Below, piece by piece: positions 35,857-47,853 of a stretch of 64,000 nucleotides of DNA. Position 1 is the first letter of the stretch. Each line of letters starts with the position of its first letter. The position numbers were made by a program, and so were the translations under genes. The notes under the pieces are model-generated. The model was not told where the DNA came from. It was given only the letters and a program-made list of their open reading frames with translations, and ran no database searches. The DNA is from Nannochloropsis oceanica (Eukaryota > Sar > Eustigmatophyceae > Eustigmatales > Monodopsidaceae): NCBI GenBank assembly GCA_004519485.1, contig CP038115.1, positions 372,001-436,000 of the forward strand, read 5' to 3'.

Positions 35857-37269
35857 ATGGCCTGCATTCCCTGCCGTGGCCCAAGACCCGATGTAGAGGC
35901 GGCACATCCCAAGGTCTCGAGCCACCGCCCTCTGAAAAATTGGGGCCACTCTTACCAATTCACGCCTGCAGTGGTGGTGGAAGCCACGACCTTTGACGAC
36001 GTCATCGAAGCCGTGAAAGATACCGTCAAATACCCGACGCCTGTGCGTGCTTTGGGCAACATCCACACCGTGACGGAGGCAGTCGTGAACGAGGGTGGGA
36101 CCGTGGTGCTCATGCGCGGGTTGCGTGCAATCATCTCGGTGGGAAACGACGAGGAAGGGCAGACGGTCACAGCGCAGGCTGGGACGTCCTTGCTGGAGCT
36201 GCACACGTGGCTAGGGAAAAAAGGGTTGGAAATGCTAGTGGCCCCAGAGATCGGCGATGCGACCATCGGCTCAGTGGTTGGGAGTGTGACTAAGGATGCA
36301 GGGCCGGGTCCGAGCAGTGAGACGGGATCTTTGTACAAGGCCATTGTGGGGGTTAAATACGTGGATCATACAGGACAAGTGGTAGTCTTGACCAAAAAGA
36401 CAAATGGGGCGGCACTCGGCCTCTTCAAATGCTCGGAGGGGCTGCTAGGCATTGTGTTGGAGGTGACGTTTCGGGTGTTTCCTCAACGGTTGGTAAGGCT
36501 TGGATTGACCATCATGGACACGAAGGAGATGGTGAAAAAAATCTCGACGCAAATTCTGTCAAAGGGACGGACAGCTTTCATCTTGGTACAGCCGGAATTG
36601 AGTTTCATCGAGACACGGGAGCCGGCGAAAGAGGGGGCGAAAGCGAGTAGTGAGTTCTGGTGGCAGACAATCGCGGCCTTCAAGCTACCCAATTTTCAGC
36701 ATGGCCGCGTGTTCTTCCCCTTTCCTCTATTGAGGATGACACCGTACCGTGCCAACGTCTACAGGCGAACCCAAGTGAATCATTACGGCGAGCCGGGGCC
36801 CAAGGACACGAGGTTGGATTTCTCGTGGTATGAATATCCGTTCGAGCGATTCGAGGAGGTGATCACGGAATTCAACGCATTCACCTTAGACTTTGCGGGG
36901 CGAAATGGTGGGTGGCGGCCGGGGGCGTGTGCCACGTACTTCATGGAGCGGATGACAGATAAGCCCAACGGATGGTTTAGTTGTAACGGTAAAGGGTTTG
37001 ACAAGCCGGGGGTGAGCTTCACGCTTGATCCTATTTACAAGAACCCAAATGACCCGAATTGGCGCCAGTTTGTGAGGGAATGCAACGCATTTGCCATCGC
37101 GCATGGAGGACGGGTGGCCCTCACTCAGACGAGAGAGATGGACCGGGATACGTATCTGGCATGCCCTGGGCAGGTTCCGCTGAAGGAGGCTCCGAATAAA
37201 CGGTTCACCACTCCGTTTTACGCCCGTTATGTGGAGAAGGAGGGGGAGAACGTTGAGATCCCCCTTTAG
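35857..37269 (+). CDS. FAD-binding (VAO/PCMH-type) oxidoreductase
   Basis: An intronless frame of 470 residues from the first ATG in the frame (MACIPCRGPRPD). The N-terminal half is a PCMH-type FAD domain: NWGHSYQFTPAVVVEA, then PVRALGNIHTVTEAV where His70 matches the FAD-linking histidine position, GGTVVLMRGLRAI, VTAQAGTSLLELHTWLGKKG and GSVVGSVTKDAG. GLFKCSEGLLGIVLEVTFRV closes the domain. This layout resembles gulonolactone / arabinonolactone oxidases, but the HWGK-type motif of those enzymes is not visible, so the substrate is unknown. There is no signal peptide or membrane segment. Unlike nearly all its neighbours it has no intron, no homopeptide run and no REGG/SLPP insertion, which could mean recent arrival or strong expression. 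Confidence 0.82.
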   Translation: MACIPCRGPRPDVEAAHPKVSSHRPLKNWGHSYQFTPAVVVEATTFDDVIEAVKDTVKYPTPVRALGNIHTVTEAVVNEGGTVVLMRGLRAIISVGNDEEGQTVTAQAGTSLLELHTWLGKKGLEMLVAPEIGDATIGSVVGSVTKDAGPGPSSETGSLYKAIVGVKYVDHTGQVVVLTKKTNGAALGLFKCSEGLLGIVLEVTFRVFPQRLVRLGLTIMDTKEMVKKISTQILSKGRTAFILVQPELSFIETREPAKEGAKASSEFWWQTIAAFKLPNFQHGRVFFPFPLLRMTPYRANVYRRTQVNHYGEPGPKDTRLDFSWYEYPFERFEEVITEFNAFTLDFAGRNGGWRPGACATYFMERMTDKPNGWFSCNGKGFDKPGVSFTLDPIYKNPNDPNWRQFVRECNAFAIAHGGRVALTQTREMDRDTYLACPGQVPLKEAPNKRFTTPFYARYVEKEGENVEIPL

Positions 37270-38671
37270 AGGGCAAGAGGTGGGAGGGAGAGTGAGCGAA
37301 GCAGGTAAGAAGGAAGCCTTGCTGCTTAAGAGTAAGGGCGAATCAAGTCGGAGATGGAAAAAATTGAAAAGGTAAACTGGCTGTAAACTTTGTGACTGCG
37401 CTTTCGGGAAAGGAAAAAAGCAGGAAGACGGGGACGATGAGCTTGACGGGCGCAAAGAAATGCTTCACACAGAATTTGATTAAAAACATAAAAAAGAAAA
37501 TATAGCGGAAGGGCATACAAGGAAGGGAATGGGCAGTGGAATGTAAAAAGGAAAAATAAGCCAAGTTTCAGCAAAGATACAAGATATAGATAGAATCTTG
37601 AACCACGCAGCGCTTGCTTGTTCTTTCAACTTTGTTTCCCTGCTTCCTTTTGCCAGAGGCCCTTTTCTAATAAAAAGACAGCTGGTGGCTGAGTGGAGAT
37701 GCTTTGTGTGTACGGGCAGGGACACAATTTGTTGATTCGTTGTGTTTGCCCTTCTCCACGTACTTTCTCTTTACCTTAATGTTTGTGGGGGGACCAGTAG
37801 TGGCTCGGGCGCAACAGGAAATAGAACGCAAGTGCAGATGTGTATGCGTGGACTCATCCCTAATATAGTAGCTACATCCTTTCTGGCTGTCGCTATCGCT
37901 CGTTCACCCTTCCTCTCCTCTCTCCTTCACCAAGGTCTTTTGAGGGCTGAACATCTCTCTACCCTTTATTCTTATTCTTTCTCCTTCTCTTCGGTCCTTT
38001 CTCTGTATCCTTGCTTTTTCCTTCTCTTTCTCACTCTCTCTCTCTCCTCTCCTTTGAGCTCTCTCTGACACTTTCATTTCGTTAATTTCTCTCCAACTCC
38101 CATCCCCTCTCTTTCTTTTTTCTTATCATAGCTGTCTCACGCGTTCCCTTCGCTATTTTCCTTACGTATGAATTCACGCATACGGAAAATTTTGGTTGAA
38201 GAAAAAAAATCACATTTCAATTATTTGTAATAGGGCAAGGATTTCAAACACCAAACGGTGATTTCAAACACCAAATGGTGGGAGAGGCATCGATTTCTTA
38301 TATCTTGCTCGCTCGTCTGCTTGAAACTCCATTCAACTCGTACCCGTACTCTATGTACGCTACATACATTTGCCTACGCAAATTGCCTCCCGACTAAATA
38401 TGGCTGGTGGTAGGAGGCTTTGCTTCTACTTGTTCGATCTCACTTGTTCCGACAATGCACCATGTTCTTCTCTCAACAGACAAGAAATAAATCCAACATT
38501 TCTGAAGGCCCCGACTTAATCTAGACTAATATTTTTTCTACACGCCGCACCATTACATTTGTCATTGTGTTGTGATCCTGCAAAAAGATGCTGATCCAGC
38601 TCAACGCACAATCAACCACAAAGAATATTACGCACACACGGTTCCCTCCCTCCCTCCCTCCCTCCCTCCCT
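37270..38671. other. Convergent intergenic region
   Basis: 3' flanks of the FAD oxidoreductase and the unrecognised 38.7-39.9 kb gene. AT-richer than the genes. A direct repeat, GATTTCAAACACCAAA, occurs twice in a row at about 38238-38275. No gene supported. Confidence 0.5.
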
Positions 38672-39863
38672 TCACATCTTGTCCACATCCATCTGCTCCC
38701 CCTCCAAAAGCGTTGGCAATGCCTGTTCTTCCCCTTCCACACCAAGGATATTGGGTCCCATCTCGAAGCCCAAGAAGGGCAGGAGCTCCGCGCCAAAATC
38801 TCCCACCAATTCATCCATCATCACCACTCTATTGTGGTCCTGCGCTCCCTGCATGCAGCACGCGCTGCCCGTGCTCTTGGCGGTAGACGTGACCCTCCCA
38901 GCGCCCGTGGCAGAAGGGACAGAGGCCTTGGTTGCGGTGTTCGCACGACGGGCTGGGCCACCCCCGCCTGTTAGGACAATGGGCAAAGAATGAGAGAGAA
39001 TGTGGGGTCAATGAGTTAAGTCTAGATTATGTTTGTGCCGGCGTTAGAATTGCAAATTATAAGAAATCCTACTAAACATAACAAACAGGGCCGCCTCGAG
39101 CAGGCGCCGTACATTTAAAAAGAGGGATCCACACGAATTTAAACATACCGTTGGAAGGCCCCTGGAGATGCGCATCGTCACCGTCCTCTGAGATGCTGTC
39201 AGTATCGCTCTCACCGTAGTACACAATGTTGCGGTTGCGGCTGCCCACAGCCCCCGTGGCAGGTCCACCTTGGAGGGAAGATAGCGAAGAGGAAGACAGA
39301 CTCAAGTTCCGATCGCGCGTCGCACCCGAATAATGGGACGGCGACGACATGTTCGAGGCCACGTCGGTGGCGTGGGAGTGCTCCTCGTATTCCTCCTCGT
39401 CCAATGGCATGTCCTCAGCCTGCACAAGACGGTTGCGTTGGGCCGCCACGCGTCGCGGCTGGGTGTACCGTGGATGTGCAGGCGGTGGAAAAGGCCCGTC
39501 TTCCTCTTCTTCATCTTGTGGTTGTGGGGGTGGGGGCACCTTGTCCCGAGTCAGCACGGTCATGCAGGTCTTGGCTTTGAGCTCTTCAGGGGACGGTCGG
39601 TCCAAGCCCCATTTCGCGTAGAGGGTATCCAGCTCCTCCTGGGTCCACTGGCTAGACGGAGTCACGTCCAAGCGCACGCCCCGATAGCTCTTGACCCCGC
39701 GCAAGCTCGACCGCCAACGGACGCCCAATCCCAAATGATTTTTAGCATACTCGCGCAGGATGCGCTTTTGTGCATTGAGGTAGTGGAAAGAGCCCCCGTG
39801 GCTAACGCCGCCTCCTGGTGGTGCTCCTGCTGCTCCCCCACTGGGTCGCGTGCTACTGCCCAT
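38672..39863 (-). CDS. Unrecognised two-exon protein
   Basis: Exons 39863-39149 and 38967-38672 (phase 1; donor GTATGT, acceptor TAACAG) encode 336 residues. It begins MGSSTRPSGGAAGAPPGG. Residues about 20-95 look like a folded, mostly helical segment: SFHYLNAQKRILREYAKNHL, RWRSSLRGVKSYRGVRLDV, SQWTQEELDTLYAKWGLD. Then comes a disordered acidic/Ser-rich middle (IVYYGESDTDSISEDGDD) and a second conserved-looking block (VMMDELVGDFGAELLPFLGF). The final residues are MDVDKM before TGA; a downstream splice at that TGA could add four residues. There is no signal peptide or membrane helix. I do not recognise the family. Confidence 0.68.
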
Positions 39864-41339
39864 GCTCGGAATGCCCGAGCGCGCAACGTCAAGTTTTTCC
39901 TATTGAGAGGTATGGGTGGGTATATGGGAGAAGTTGAGAGGAAGGCTGACCGGTACATTGTAATTTTAATGCTGCAGTACGGCTTGCTCGGGAAAAAGGT
40001 TGCGTGAGGCGGGAGGCCCCTCAACTTGGGCCGCATCCGATCGCTGATATGCGTCAGAGAAGGCGCACTTGCAATTCCACTCTGCCTTCAAGTGAGCACA
40101 TCCAGGGTACTGGACATTGTCTAGAAGGACCTGGGATGGACGAGAAAGCCGGAGGGAAGCATATCTCTACTATGTCAAACGTTCTGGTGAGCAGGAACTC
40201 CGCGAGCCTAGGAACGTCACGGCATCTAAATTTTCTTGAGAGCATGCTCTTCGAAATTGCGAGCAGGCGTACTTAGTGCAGGGGTCGATGCGCCTATATC
40301 CTGCGGCCAGCTGTTGTCATGGGTCCTGTGATAAATGAAAAGTGTGGATAAGAGAGAGCGCAAGGGATATCGTGTTGGATAAATCGTCGAGCAACTAAGT
40401 GTGCATCTTGAGATTTCCGACGTCGCTTCTGCGTGCGTCTCCTTTGCCCTAGAAGGAGCGACTTCCTTCGTGGGCTTTTCTCGTTTCGCCTCCGAGTGAG
40501 CCTTGATTGTTTGAGTCACGGTCACAGGCAAGGGCGATCCGCGCGTGGCGCTACACTCAGCGTGGGCATATTCTGTGAAGTTAAAAGGCAAGAGGGACAT
40601 AAAGCACTAGCAATTGCACGGTGTGAGAGTGAACGGCCTATGGGATTGTGGGGGCAAAAACATCAACACCGCACCGTCGGTTGTTGCTGTCATCCGCAGC
40701 TTCTGGGTGGATTGCATGGCTATGTACAGCAAGCGATTAAGAGATGCAGGAAATGTGTTCACTTCAAAGCATACACGAGAACAGAAGGATGCAGCTTTGC
40801 ACACGCGCGGGAGATGCGCCCAAACGAGCAAGAGAACGAATAATTGGCACGAGAGGCACACTGCTCCTCACTACTCGAAACCGACTCCCCAATCCGACGC
40901 ACCAAGAAGCCCAACGGTTTTCCCTGTACGAGCCCTCACTCGAAGGGTGACAGCAGAAACGTACGTATTCATCCATGCAAAGCACATAAACTAGCTTCAG
41001 ATAGCGTGGAGGAGGAAAGTTAGTGTACTTCACTGGTGGGTAGCACGCGTTGATTGTTGCGCGCTATCGACATTCAGAGCCCGAAAATTGTTCGCGGTGA
41101 TAAGCCGAGCAGCCCGTTCACAACGCATTGGTCGTCGTGGGGCTGAAGTCCTGAGCAGGACCCTCCTGGTGTTGGAGGCGATGATCGTTTGCTTATATGT
41201 ATAAATGTATATACTTTGCACATGTGTGTTTCTTTTTTGTGAAGGCAAATCGTACCAACCAGTCAATAAAGAGTGTCGCTCCTTTTGGTTTTTGCTTTTT
41301 CACCCTTTTGCTCGACCTCCCCTACCCGCCCATGAATGT
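39864..41339. other. Intergenic region
   Basis: Upstream of the unrecognised gene and downstream of the HMG/histone-fold gene. Scattered short frames on both strands show no domain, and none is linked by plausible introns. AATAAA on the plus strand at 41264-41269. Nothing else recognised. Confidence 0.45.
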
Positions 41340-43397
41340 CTAATTATTCTCACTGCCACTTAAGGCTGACGCTTCCATCGCCTTTTTTTTCCCAAAAAAG
41401 CTCGAGATATTCGCCTTTCCTTCGGCCACGGCCACATGCGCCGCTGTACCCTTCCCCTTAGACTTACGCCCTCTCTGCTTGCCTGCCGCTCCCGCCTCTT
41501 TCCCCTCCTCCAATCCCTTCCCGCCCTCCTCCTCCCCCTCTCCCTTTCCCTCTTCTCCTTCCCATGTCCTTTCCTTCATCTTCCTCCGGTCCGCCGCTGC
41601 CAGCTTGGCTATCGCATTCATATTCCCTTTCCCTCCCCCTCCTGCCTCACTCCCTTTCTTCACCTCTCTTTCCTTCCCTCCCCCTCCTCCTCCTCTACCT
41701 CCCATGGGAAAATCGGGTCGTAGAAAACAAAATGGGCCATAACGACGCATCGCTGCAGTAACGTCATCAGCCTTAAGGGTTTTCTTCTTTCCTGAAGCCT
41801 TATGCGCTTCTTCTCCAAGCAGATCAAGGAAGAGTTCCTGTTATACATATGATTTTTAAAAAAGAAGGGGGAGGGAGAAAGGGAACAAGAATGAGCAGAT
41901 AGCAAAATACTTATACTTCTGCTAAATAATTAATATCCGTCTGGATTGTGGATTTGACTCCTCCCTAAATTCCATTAGCTCGAAAAGCTTGTGGAGGGAG
42001 GGAGGGGGCGAGGAAGGGAAGGAGGCTGAGTTCAAAGAAAGAAGGCGGAAGGAGGGTTGGAAGGAGGGAGGAGTTGGTTACCGTCGCTTTGGCCACTAGC
42101 ATCGCCGCCTCCTTCGAGATAGTCTTTACTTCCGGATCGAGTTTCATGACTCGTCTAATCCTTGCCAAGGGGAACAACATCTCCTCGCTCAGCTCCCTCC
42201 TTCGATCCCTCCCTCCCTCGCTCCCTCCCTCCTTCTTGTGCATCTTGGCCCGACGTGTTTTCTCGCGAAGCTCGGCTTCGGCATATTGCTGTTTGTCGTG
42301 CCAGTAACGTTTCTTGTCTGCGGCCGCACGGTCCAGGAAAGGCTGTCGGGCGTCGCGAGAGAGGGATTTCCATTGCTCGGACATTATCTTGAGTTGCTCC
42401 GTGACTTTAAGAGAGGGTTGGGCCTGTGTGAATATTCGATTAATTTATCAAATTGATGAATGAAAAATATGGACGGATAAATACAAAAGGGAAAAGGGTA
42501 AAGGCCAAACCTCCCTCCCTCTTTCATTTCCTCCCACCCTCGCTCACTCACCTTCTTCAACGCTGCGCGCGCCTCACTCGTGTACAGCATCCATGCCGAC
42601 TTTGCCTGCTTCAACGTTTGGCTCAGTAAGAACCTATCCGACACCGCCTGGGAGTCCTCGTTCTCGTCATTCTCCTCCTCCTCTTCCCTCCCTTCCTCGC
42701 CCTCCTCCTCTGCCTCGCTCGGAGAAGTGGCAGTGGCCATGATCCTCCCATCTGTTTCGTTTGCTTCTTCTTCTTCTTCTTCTTCTTCTTCTTCTTCTTC
42801 TTCTTCTTCTTCTTCTTCTTCTTCTTCTTCTTCTTCTTCTTCTTCTTCTTCTTCTTCTTCTTCTTCTGCTGCTGCTACTGCTGCTGCTGCTTCTCCATCA
42901 AACTCCGATAGGTGCTGATTTTCTCCCATATCTCCCTCGTCCTCTTCCACCTGCTTGTTCTCTTTTTCCTCCTCTTCGTCGGACTTCCTCACCTTGGCCT
43001 TAAAATCTTCCATCTCATCGACATCACTGCCTAGTGTGGCCTCACCCTCGTCTCCATCTCTACGATCAGCAGTATTTAGGGCAGTCGCACTGGCTAAGTG
43101 TGCTGTACGGAATGTGCGTGAGTGGATGATGCGCGTAGAAAAAAAGCACGGAGGGCTGAGTGAGTGCCCCTTCCTTCTCACCCTCCACCAGGCCTCGCCC
43201 ACCCTCGCCCACCCTCGCCTCCACCCGCCTCTTCATTCACCTCTCTCGCTCTCCGCGTCAACACCATTGTCGCCCTCGTCCTCCTGACGCTCTGGTTGCT
43301 GTTCCTGCTTACTGTTCTCTTCTTCATTCGCCTCGGCTTCCTCCTTGTCCTCTCCTTCAACGATTGGCATGGTCTCAAGTTCTCCGCCAGTGGGCAT
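41340..43397 (-). CDS. HMG-box plus histone-fold protein with C-terminal PIP-like motif
   Basis: Exons 43397-43313, 43102-42552, 42423-42082 and 41837-41340, all phase-consistent, give 491 residues. An acidic N-terminus with a poly-Glu run ((TTC)n at 42767-42867) precedes an HMG box at about residues 190-260: LKQAKSAWMLYTSEARAALK, KIMSEQWKSLSRDARQPFLD and KKRYWHDKQQYAE. It is followed at about 280-370 by a CBF/NF-Y-type histone fold: ELSEEMLFPLARIRRVMKLD, TISKEAAMLVAKATELFLDL, and TLKADDVTAAMRRY. A basic/Gly-rich tail ends in KANISSFFGKKK, which resembles a PCNA-interacting box with Lys for Gln. It should be a nuclear DNA-binding protein, perhaps in replication-coupled chromatin assembly (POLE3/CHRAC15-like histone folds act there). 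The partner histone-fold subunit is not in this window. Confidence 0.8.
42767..42867. repeat. (TTC)n coding microsatellite
   Basis: About 33 perfect TTC units on the plus strand, read on the minus strand as poly-Glu in the HMG/histone-fold protein. GAA/TTC arrays of this length can form triplex DNA. Confidence 0.92.
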
Positions 43398-44602
43398 CGT
43401 CCACCTTGATATAGGTATATAGGAGAAGAGGCAGCCTTCAGTCGGTGTATTTACATGTATATATATATATATATATATGCGTGCCAATGGATTGGACTGC
43501 GAGGTTGTGCGTGATGATTGATTGGAAGACGTTTTTGGCGAGCCTGACATCCCCACCACCACTCACACGACCTCTCAGGTCATTGTCAGAAAGCCAGGAG
43601 ATGATGTCAATAACCAAGCTTGGCGCCCCTGTGCAGTTGATGGCGTGGAGGACGGAGCAAAGGACACAAATACATGCCGCGCGGCACACAGAAAAAGACA
43701 AAGCGCGCCTGTCGGTGGGTTCGAGAAGCAGCACTCCGGTGATCGCTCACATTCATAATGCCACATATTTCTTCCACCACGCTGTACAGTGGGTGCATTT
43801 TGGAGTGCCCTTCAACTATTTTTCGGGAATTTCGTGGCCTTTCCTACACACTAGGGAGTGCTGGAAGTGATTCAAGCTGCAAAATGTGCGCGGGTTGCTA
43901 CTGCACGACAATCGTGAGGCCTTCAGCACAACTGCACTCGCCGAAATGTAGTCAAACGTTGACCCTCCAAGACAAGGTGAAAAGCCCCACGCCACCACGA
44001 CTACGCGCACCGCCCATTGAAGAAAAGAAGTGTCAAGGCACTACGCGTGCAATGAGACCAAAAATCTGCCTCGCACCGAAATTGCGGGGATTGCCTGATC
44101 TTTGATTTCTGTATTGCGTTCTTCGGCCACACGAAGTTGTCGCTCTCTTGGTTTGCCTTCATCGGCGCCCTTTCTTCCTTCCCCCTGCCCCTTGGCGCAC
44201 TTGCCTTGGAACACACACCGAGTTTTGCGTGGATCCCACTGAGGCAGTTGTTTGAGACTATATTATTCTATCTGTCTGGACATTCCACGGCTTTTGTGGG
44301 GTGCCTTTGACCACGTGGTTGCACCTTCTGACGAAATGGTAGAAGAAAGTGAGCTTACATGCAGAAGCGAGTTGGTCCGTCCAAGCTGATGCAATAACGA
44401 GACACGTACATCGGAAACGAATCACCATACATGCTCACTTTCTACCTCACTCTTCCCTCAAGGGACGGTCAGAAAAGTGGCTCAGGGGCTTCGAACAAGG
44501 CGCCTGGATCATGCATCAAGGACCCCCGCAGGGGCAGACTAGTGATTAGACGGCGACAGAGAACGGCGACGACGGGCTTCAGTCACACCCACGCACATCG
44601 GA
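43398..44602. promoter_or_regulatory. Shared divergent upstream region
   Basis: 1.2 kb between the HMG/histone-fold gene and the cyclin gene. Holds a short (TA)n at about 43457-43479. No gene supported. Confidence 0.45.
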
Positions 44603-46126
44603 ATGGTAAGTTAGGCGCGGTTGAAAGGTATGTAATTGAAGTAAAGTTCATGACGGCATTTCTCTTTCCTTACAGGAGCAAGCAAGCATGGACTGTCTTG
44701 GCACCGACTGCAGGGCACGGCGTTTTCACTCCGCCCTGGACGGAGGCAGCAGCAGTAGCAGTAGCAGTAGCAGTAACAGTAACAGTAACAGCAGTGATGT
44801 CCACCACGAGCAGCGTCACCATTACCAGACCCACAAGTCTTGGGAAACGTGCGGGGACAGCACGCTGGCGGCCGCATGCGACGAGACGCTTGACGAGGAG
44901 GAGCTCGAAACCTTTGCCATCTGTACCGTCCCCATCCCCTGCAGCAGTAGCAGCAGCAGGTACAGCTACAGAGCCACAACGACGATGATAACAAGCAATC
45001 ACCAACCCTGTCGCAGCGCCTACTACCAAAAAATCGGCCTGGCTCTTCCCCCTGAGGTAACACTGCACAACATGAAGCACTACGGACGTCGGCACTTTCT
45101 GAAATTGCGCGAGGCCGAAGTACAAAATGCTCCCGACCCCACGTACGAACATCGGCAGATAGAACTTCGCCCCGACATGCGTGCCCAGCTCCTGGACTGG
45201 CTCATGGAAGTAAGTGCCAATTTCTTCGTCCGTCGCCGTACCTTTCAAGCAGCCGTCAACTACTGCGATCGGTTCCTGTCAACCGTTGCCGTTGTCTTTC
45301 CCAAGGAGAAGCTGCAGCTGCTGGCAATTACCTCCCTCTTTGTATCCTCAAAAATGGAAGAAGTTTACCCAGCCAAAGCCCAAGAACTCGCCGAAGCCAC
45401 CGCCGGGGCATTCACCGCCTGCGATATCGTTACATTTGAGATTGAGCTGATGACAAGCCTAGCCTGGAATCTCACCCCCCCAACGTCCGACGACTGGGCC
45501 GAATGGTATCTCCTCGCTTTCCTCGAACGCGGTATTCCCGTTGCAGCGTCAGCTTTTCAACGCCAACAACATCAACAGCGTGAACAGCAGCAGCAGCAAC
45601 AGAGGCAACAGCAGCAGCAACAGCAATCCCAGCAGCAACAGCACCTCCTTCTTTTTCAACGCCTCCCCACTGGGGTTGCCCTACGGCTGCAGCTGCTGTT
45701 GGACTTAGCCCTGCTTGACGTTACCTCCCTCCACTTCTATCCCTCTATGCTGGCAGCCGCCGGGCTCTATCTCCTCCTCCCCCACAGTTTTCACCCCGCG
45801 CTGGCCTTCGCGACGGGCTACCAACCCGGAGACCGTGCGCTCAAGCACTGTAAGGCCTACCTCACCTTCCTCTCAACCGGTCTGTTCGACGCTCTCCCCC
45901 CCCTTCACGACCAACAGCACCAACACCAATCTTTTTGGACGACGGTAGTCTCCCCCCGGGCTCAAGCCGCGCAGGTCTTGGTGCCGATGTGGGACAGACA
46001 CAGTCTTCAAAACCACCCGGCTAACCTCCTCCCCCACCTTCTCGGGCGCATCACGGCCATCTCTGGTCACGGCGATGATACCAATTTGTGTAAAAACAGC
46101 GACTGCAATATCAAGAGCGGCGATGA

Positions 46127-46159
<33 letters not shown>

Positions 46160-46883
46160 GTTCGTCGCTGCTGCCGTGGCTGCTAATGCCTCTGCTGCAG
46201 CTGCTGTCGCTGCTGCTGTATTGGTACCACCCTCTCCCCCATCGACGACGCTGCCTCCGCCTTCGTTTTTAGGATACCGCTCTGTTTTTTCAGGGAATTC
46301 ACTAATGAAAGAAAAGGAGGACGAGGACGAGGAAGGGATGGATTTTTCGGTAGATGGCGAGGATGAGGAAGAGGAAGGGACTGAGGGAGAAGAGGAGGAG
46401 GAAGGGGAAGAGGAGGATACGGAAGCGAATGAGGGGGAAGTGAACGAGGAAGACTTCTTCGGGCATTCTCTGGAGCTGCACGATGACTGGGGCTACACAA
46501 CCAAGAAGAATATTTGTGAGAGGGTTGAGAAGCAGGGAAGGAGGGAGGGAGAGGATTACAGCTGTGACCATGTTTTGCGGCTTGAGGAGCTGGGAGGGGA
46601 CGGGAGTGAGAATGAGCTTGGGTGGAGCATGGCTACTACCATGGATCCACAGACGACTCGAGACTCGATCGTGAGTTTTTTTCCGTCGGAGGAGAAGGAG
46701 AAGGGTGAGGATGGGGTTGAGGTTGACGGTTGGATGGAGAGAGAGGAGAGACGGCTGGAGAATGAGAAGGAGGAAGAGGAGGACGAGGACAATGACATGC
46801 GTGGAAAGCCATGGAACGATGGGACCTCGTCGCCGTGTTTGGCTTCCTTCTTCTTCCCTCATGACGTGGTATCTTCTTCTTGA
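44603..46883 (+). CDS. G1-type (cyclin E-like) cyclin
   Basis: The main exon is 44676-46883. A minimal upstream exon carrying only the ATG at 44603-44605 is proposed, because the following GTAAGT donor, the TTACAG acceptor at 44675 and the phase give MEQASMDCLG; otherwise translation starts at the ATG 44688. Residues about 150-285 form a cyclin box: MRAQLLDWLMEVSANFFVRR with the MRAxLxDWL signature, TFQAAVNYCDRFLS, LQLLAITSLFVSSKMEEVYP and FEIELMTSLAWNLTPPT. A second, weaker cyclin fold follows a poly-Gln insertion (VALRLQLLLDLALLD, LAAAGLYLLLP). Cyclins bind and activate CDKs; the WLMEV and PPT features resemble cyclin E/A. The acidic C-terminal third is PEST-like, suggesting rapid turnover. 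No D-box is certain. Confidence 0.85.
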
Positions 46884-47853
46884 CGACGAACACGGTGTGG
46901 ACGAGGCCGACGGAAAGGTAAAATCATAGAACAAAACTGATGTTTAGCGATAGGCTTCATTTTTAGGTAGACTTAGCTTATTAGTGTGGATAGAGACTCT
47001 GGCAAAGGAAAGAAACGTGCTGGTTGAAGAGGCTGGAAGTAAGAGCAGGATCAGGAAGGGAAGATATGTCGCCGTGGATTTGCGTCTCTAGCCATGCCAG
47101 CACGGGCAAAGAACAAAATTTACAAAAGTAAAGTTAGAAGTAGGACGAATGTCAAGAACGAGACGATAAAACAAAGATTGACTCAGGTACCTGCGAAACA
47201 TTTCTCTCTTCAGACGGTAAACAAATCAAAACGGTTGAAAAGAAATGAATAAGACAAACAAACCATAAGCAGAGAAGCCCTGAATTGTTAAATTTTGCCA
47301 CGTATCAGGAGTTGTTGTTGCCAATCGTGCTTCCAAATGGCCACGCCTTGACACCAGTGAAGACTACTAGTAAGTAAGTTCAGCGGGTATGCGGGTATGA
47401 ACTGAGGTATGTATCGAAATCTCCCCTTTTTAATCTTATCCTTCGTCACCACACACTCCCAGGAGTACTAATCTTCCTATTGAAAGAGTTCTCTGTCTGC
47501 TGTCTGTTCTACTACCATACTTGCCGCAAAACTCAAGCTTGGCCCATCGCAATCTGCTCTCGCGGGCACGAACACGACGCAAGCCCCACCACATCTCCGA
47601 GTCGGACGCTTTGTGTCGGTCATGCCTTTGGCAAGCGAGGAAATATGAGAGATTCGCAAAAGCAAACAAAGAGCCCCTGAACCAACATGGGGAGTAAGAC
47701 ACACCACGGAAGTAACATGCCTGTTTCTGTTGTTTTCGCGTGATGTTGGGTGCTTGCCATCTCCGCAACTCCGCTGAGCCGCACATGATACAATATGATA
47801 CAGTTTGCTCACTTCTTCCATCGGACTTAATATTCCTCCACCACAGGCAAACC
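46884..47853. other. Intergenic region
   Basis: Between the cyclin 3' end and NOP10, which are in the same orientation. No (TCCC)n and no supported gene. Confidence 0.5.

Noticed and set aside
40004-41033. Several 60-136 residue frames on both strands
   Set aside because: No recognisable motif, compositional bias typical of non-coding DNA, and no supporting splice sites.
42761-43003. Poly-Leu and poly-Ser plus-strand frames
   Set aside because: Complement of the (TTC)n tract that encodes poly-Glu in the HMG/histone-fold gene.
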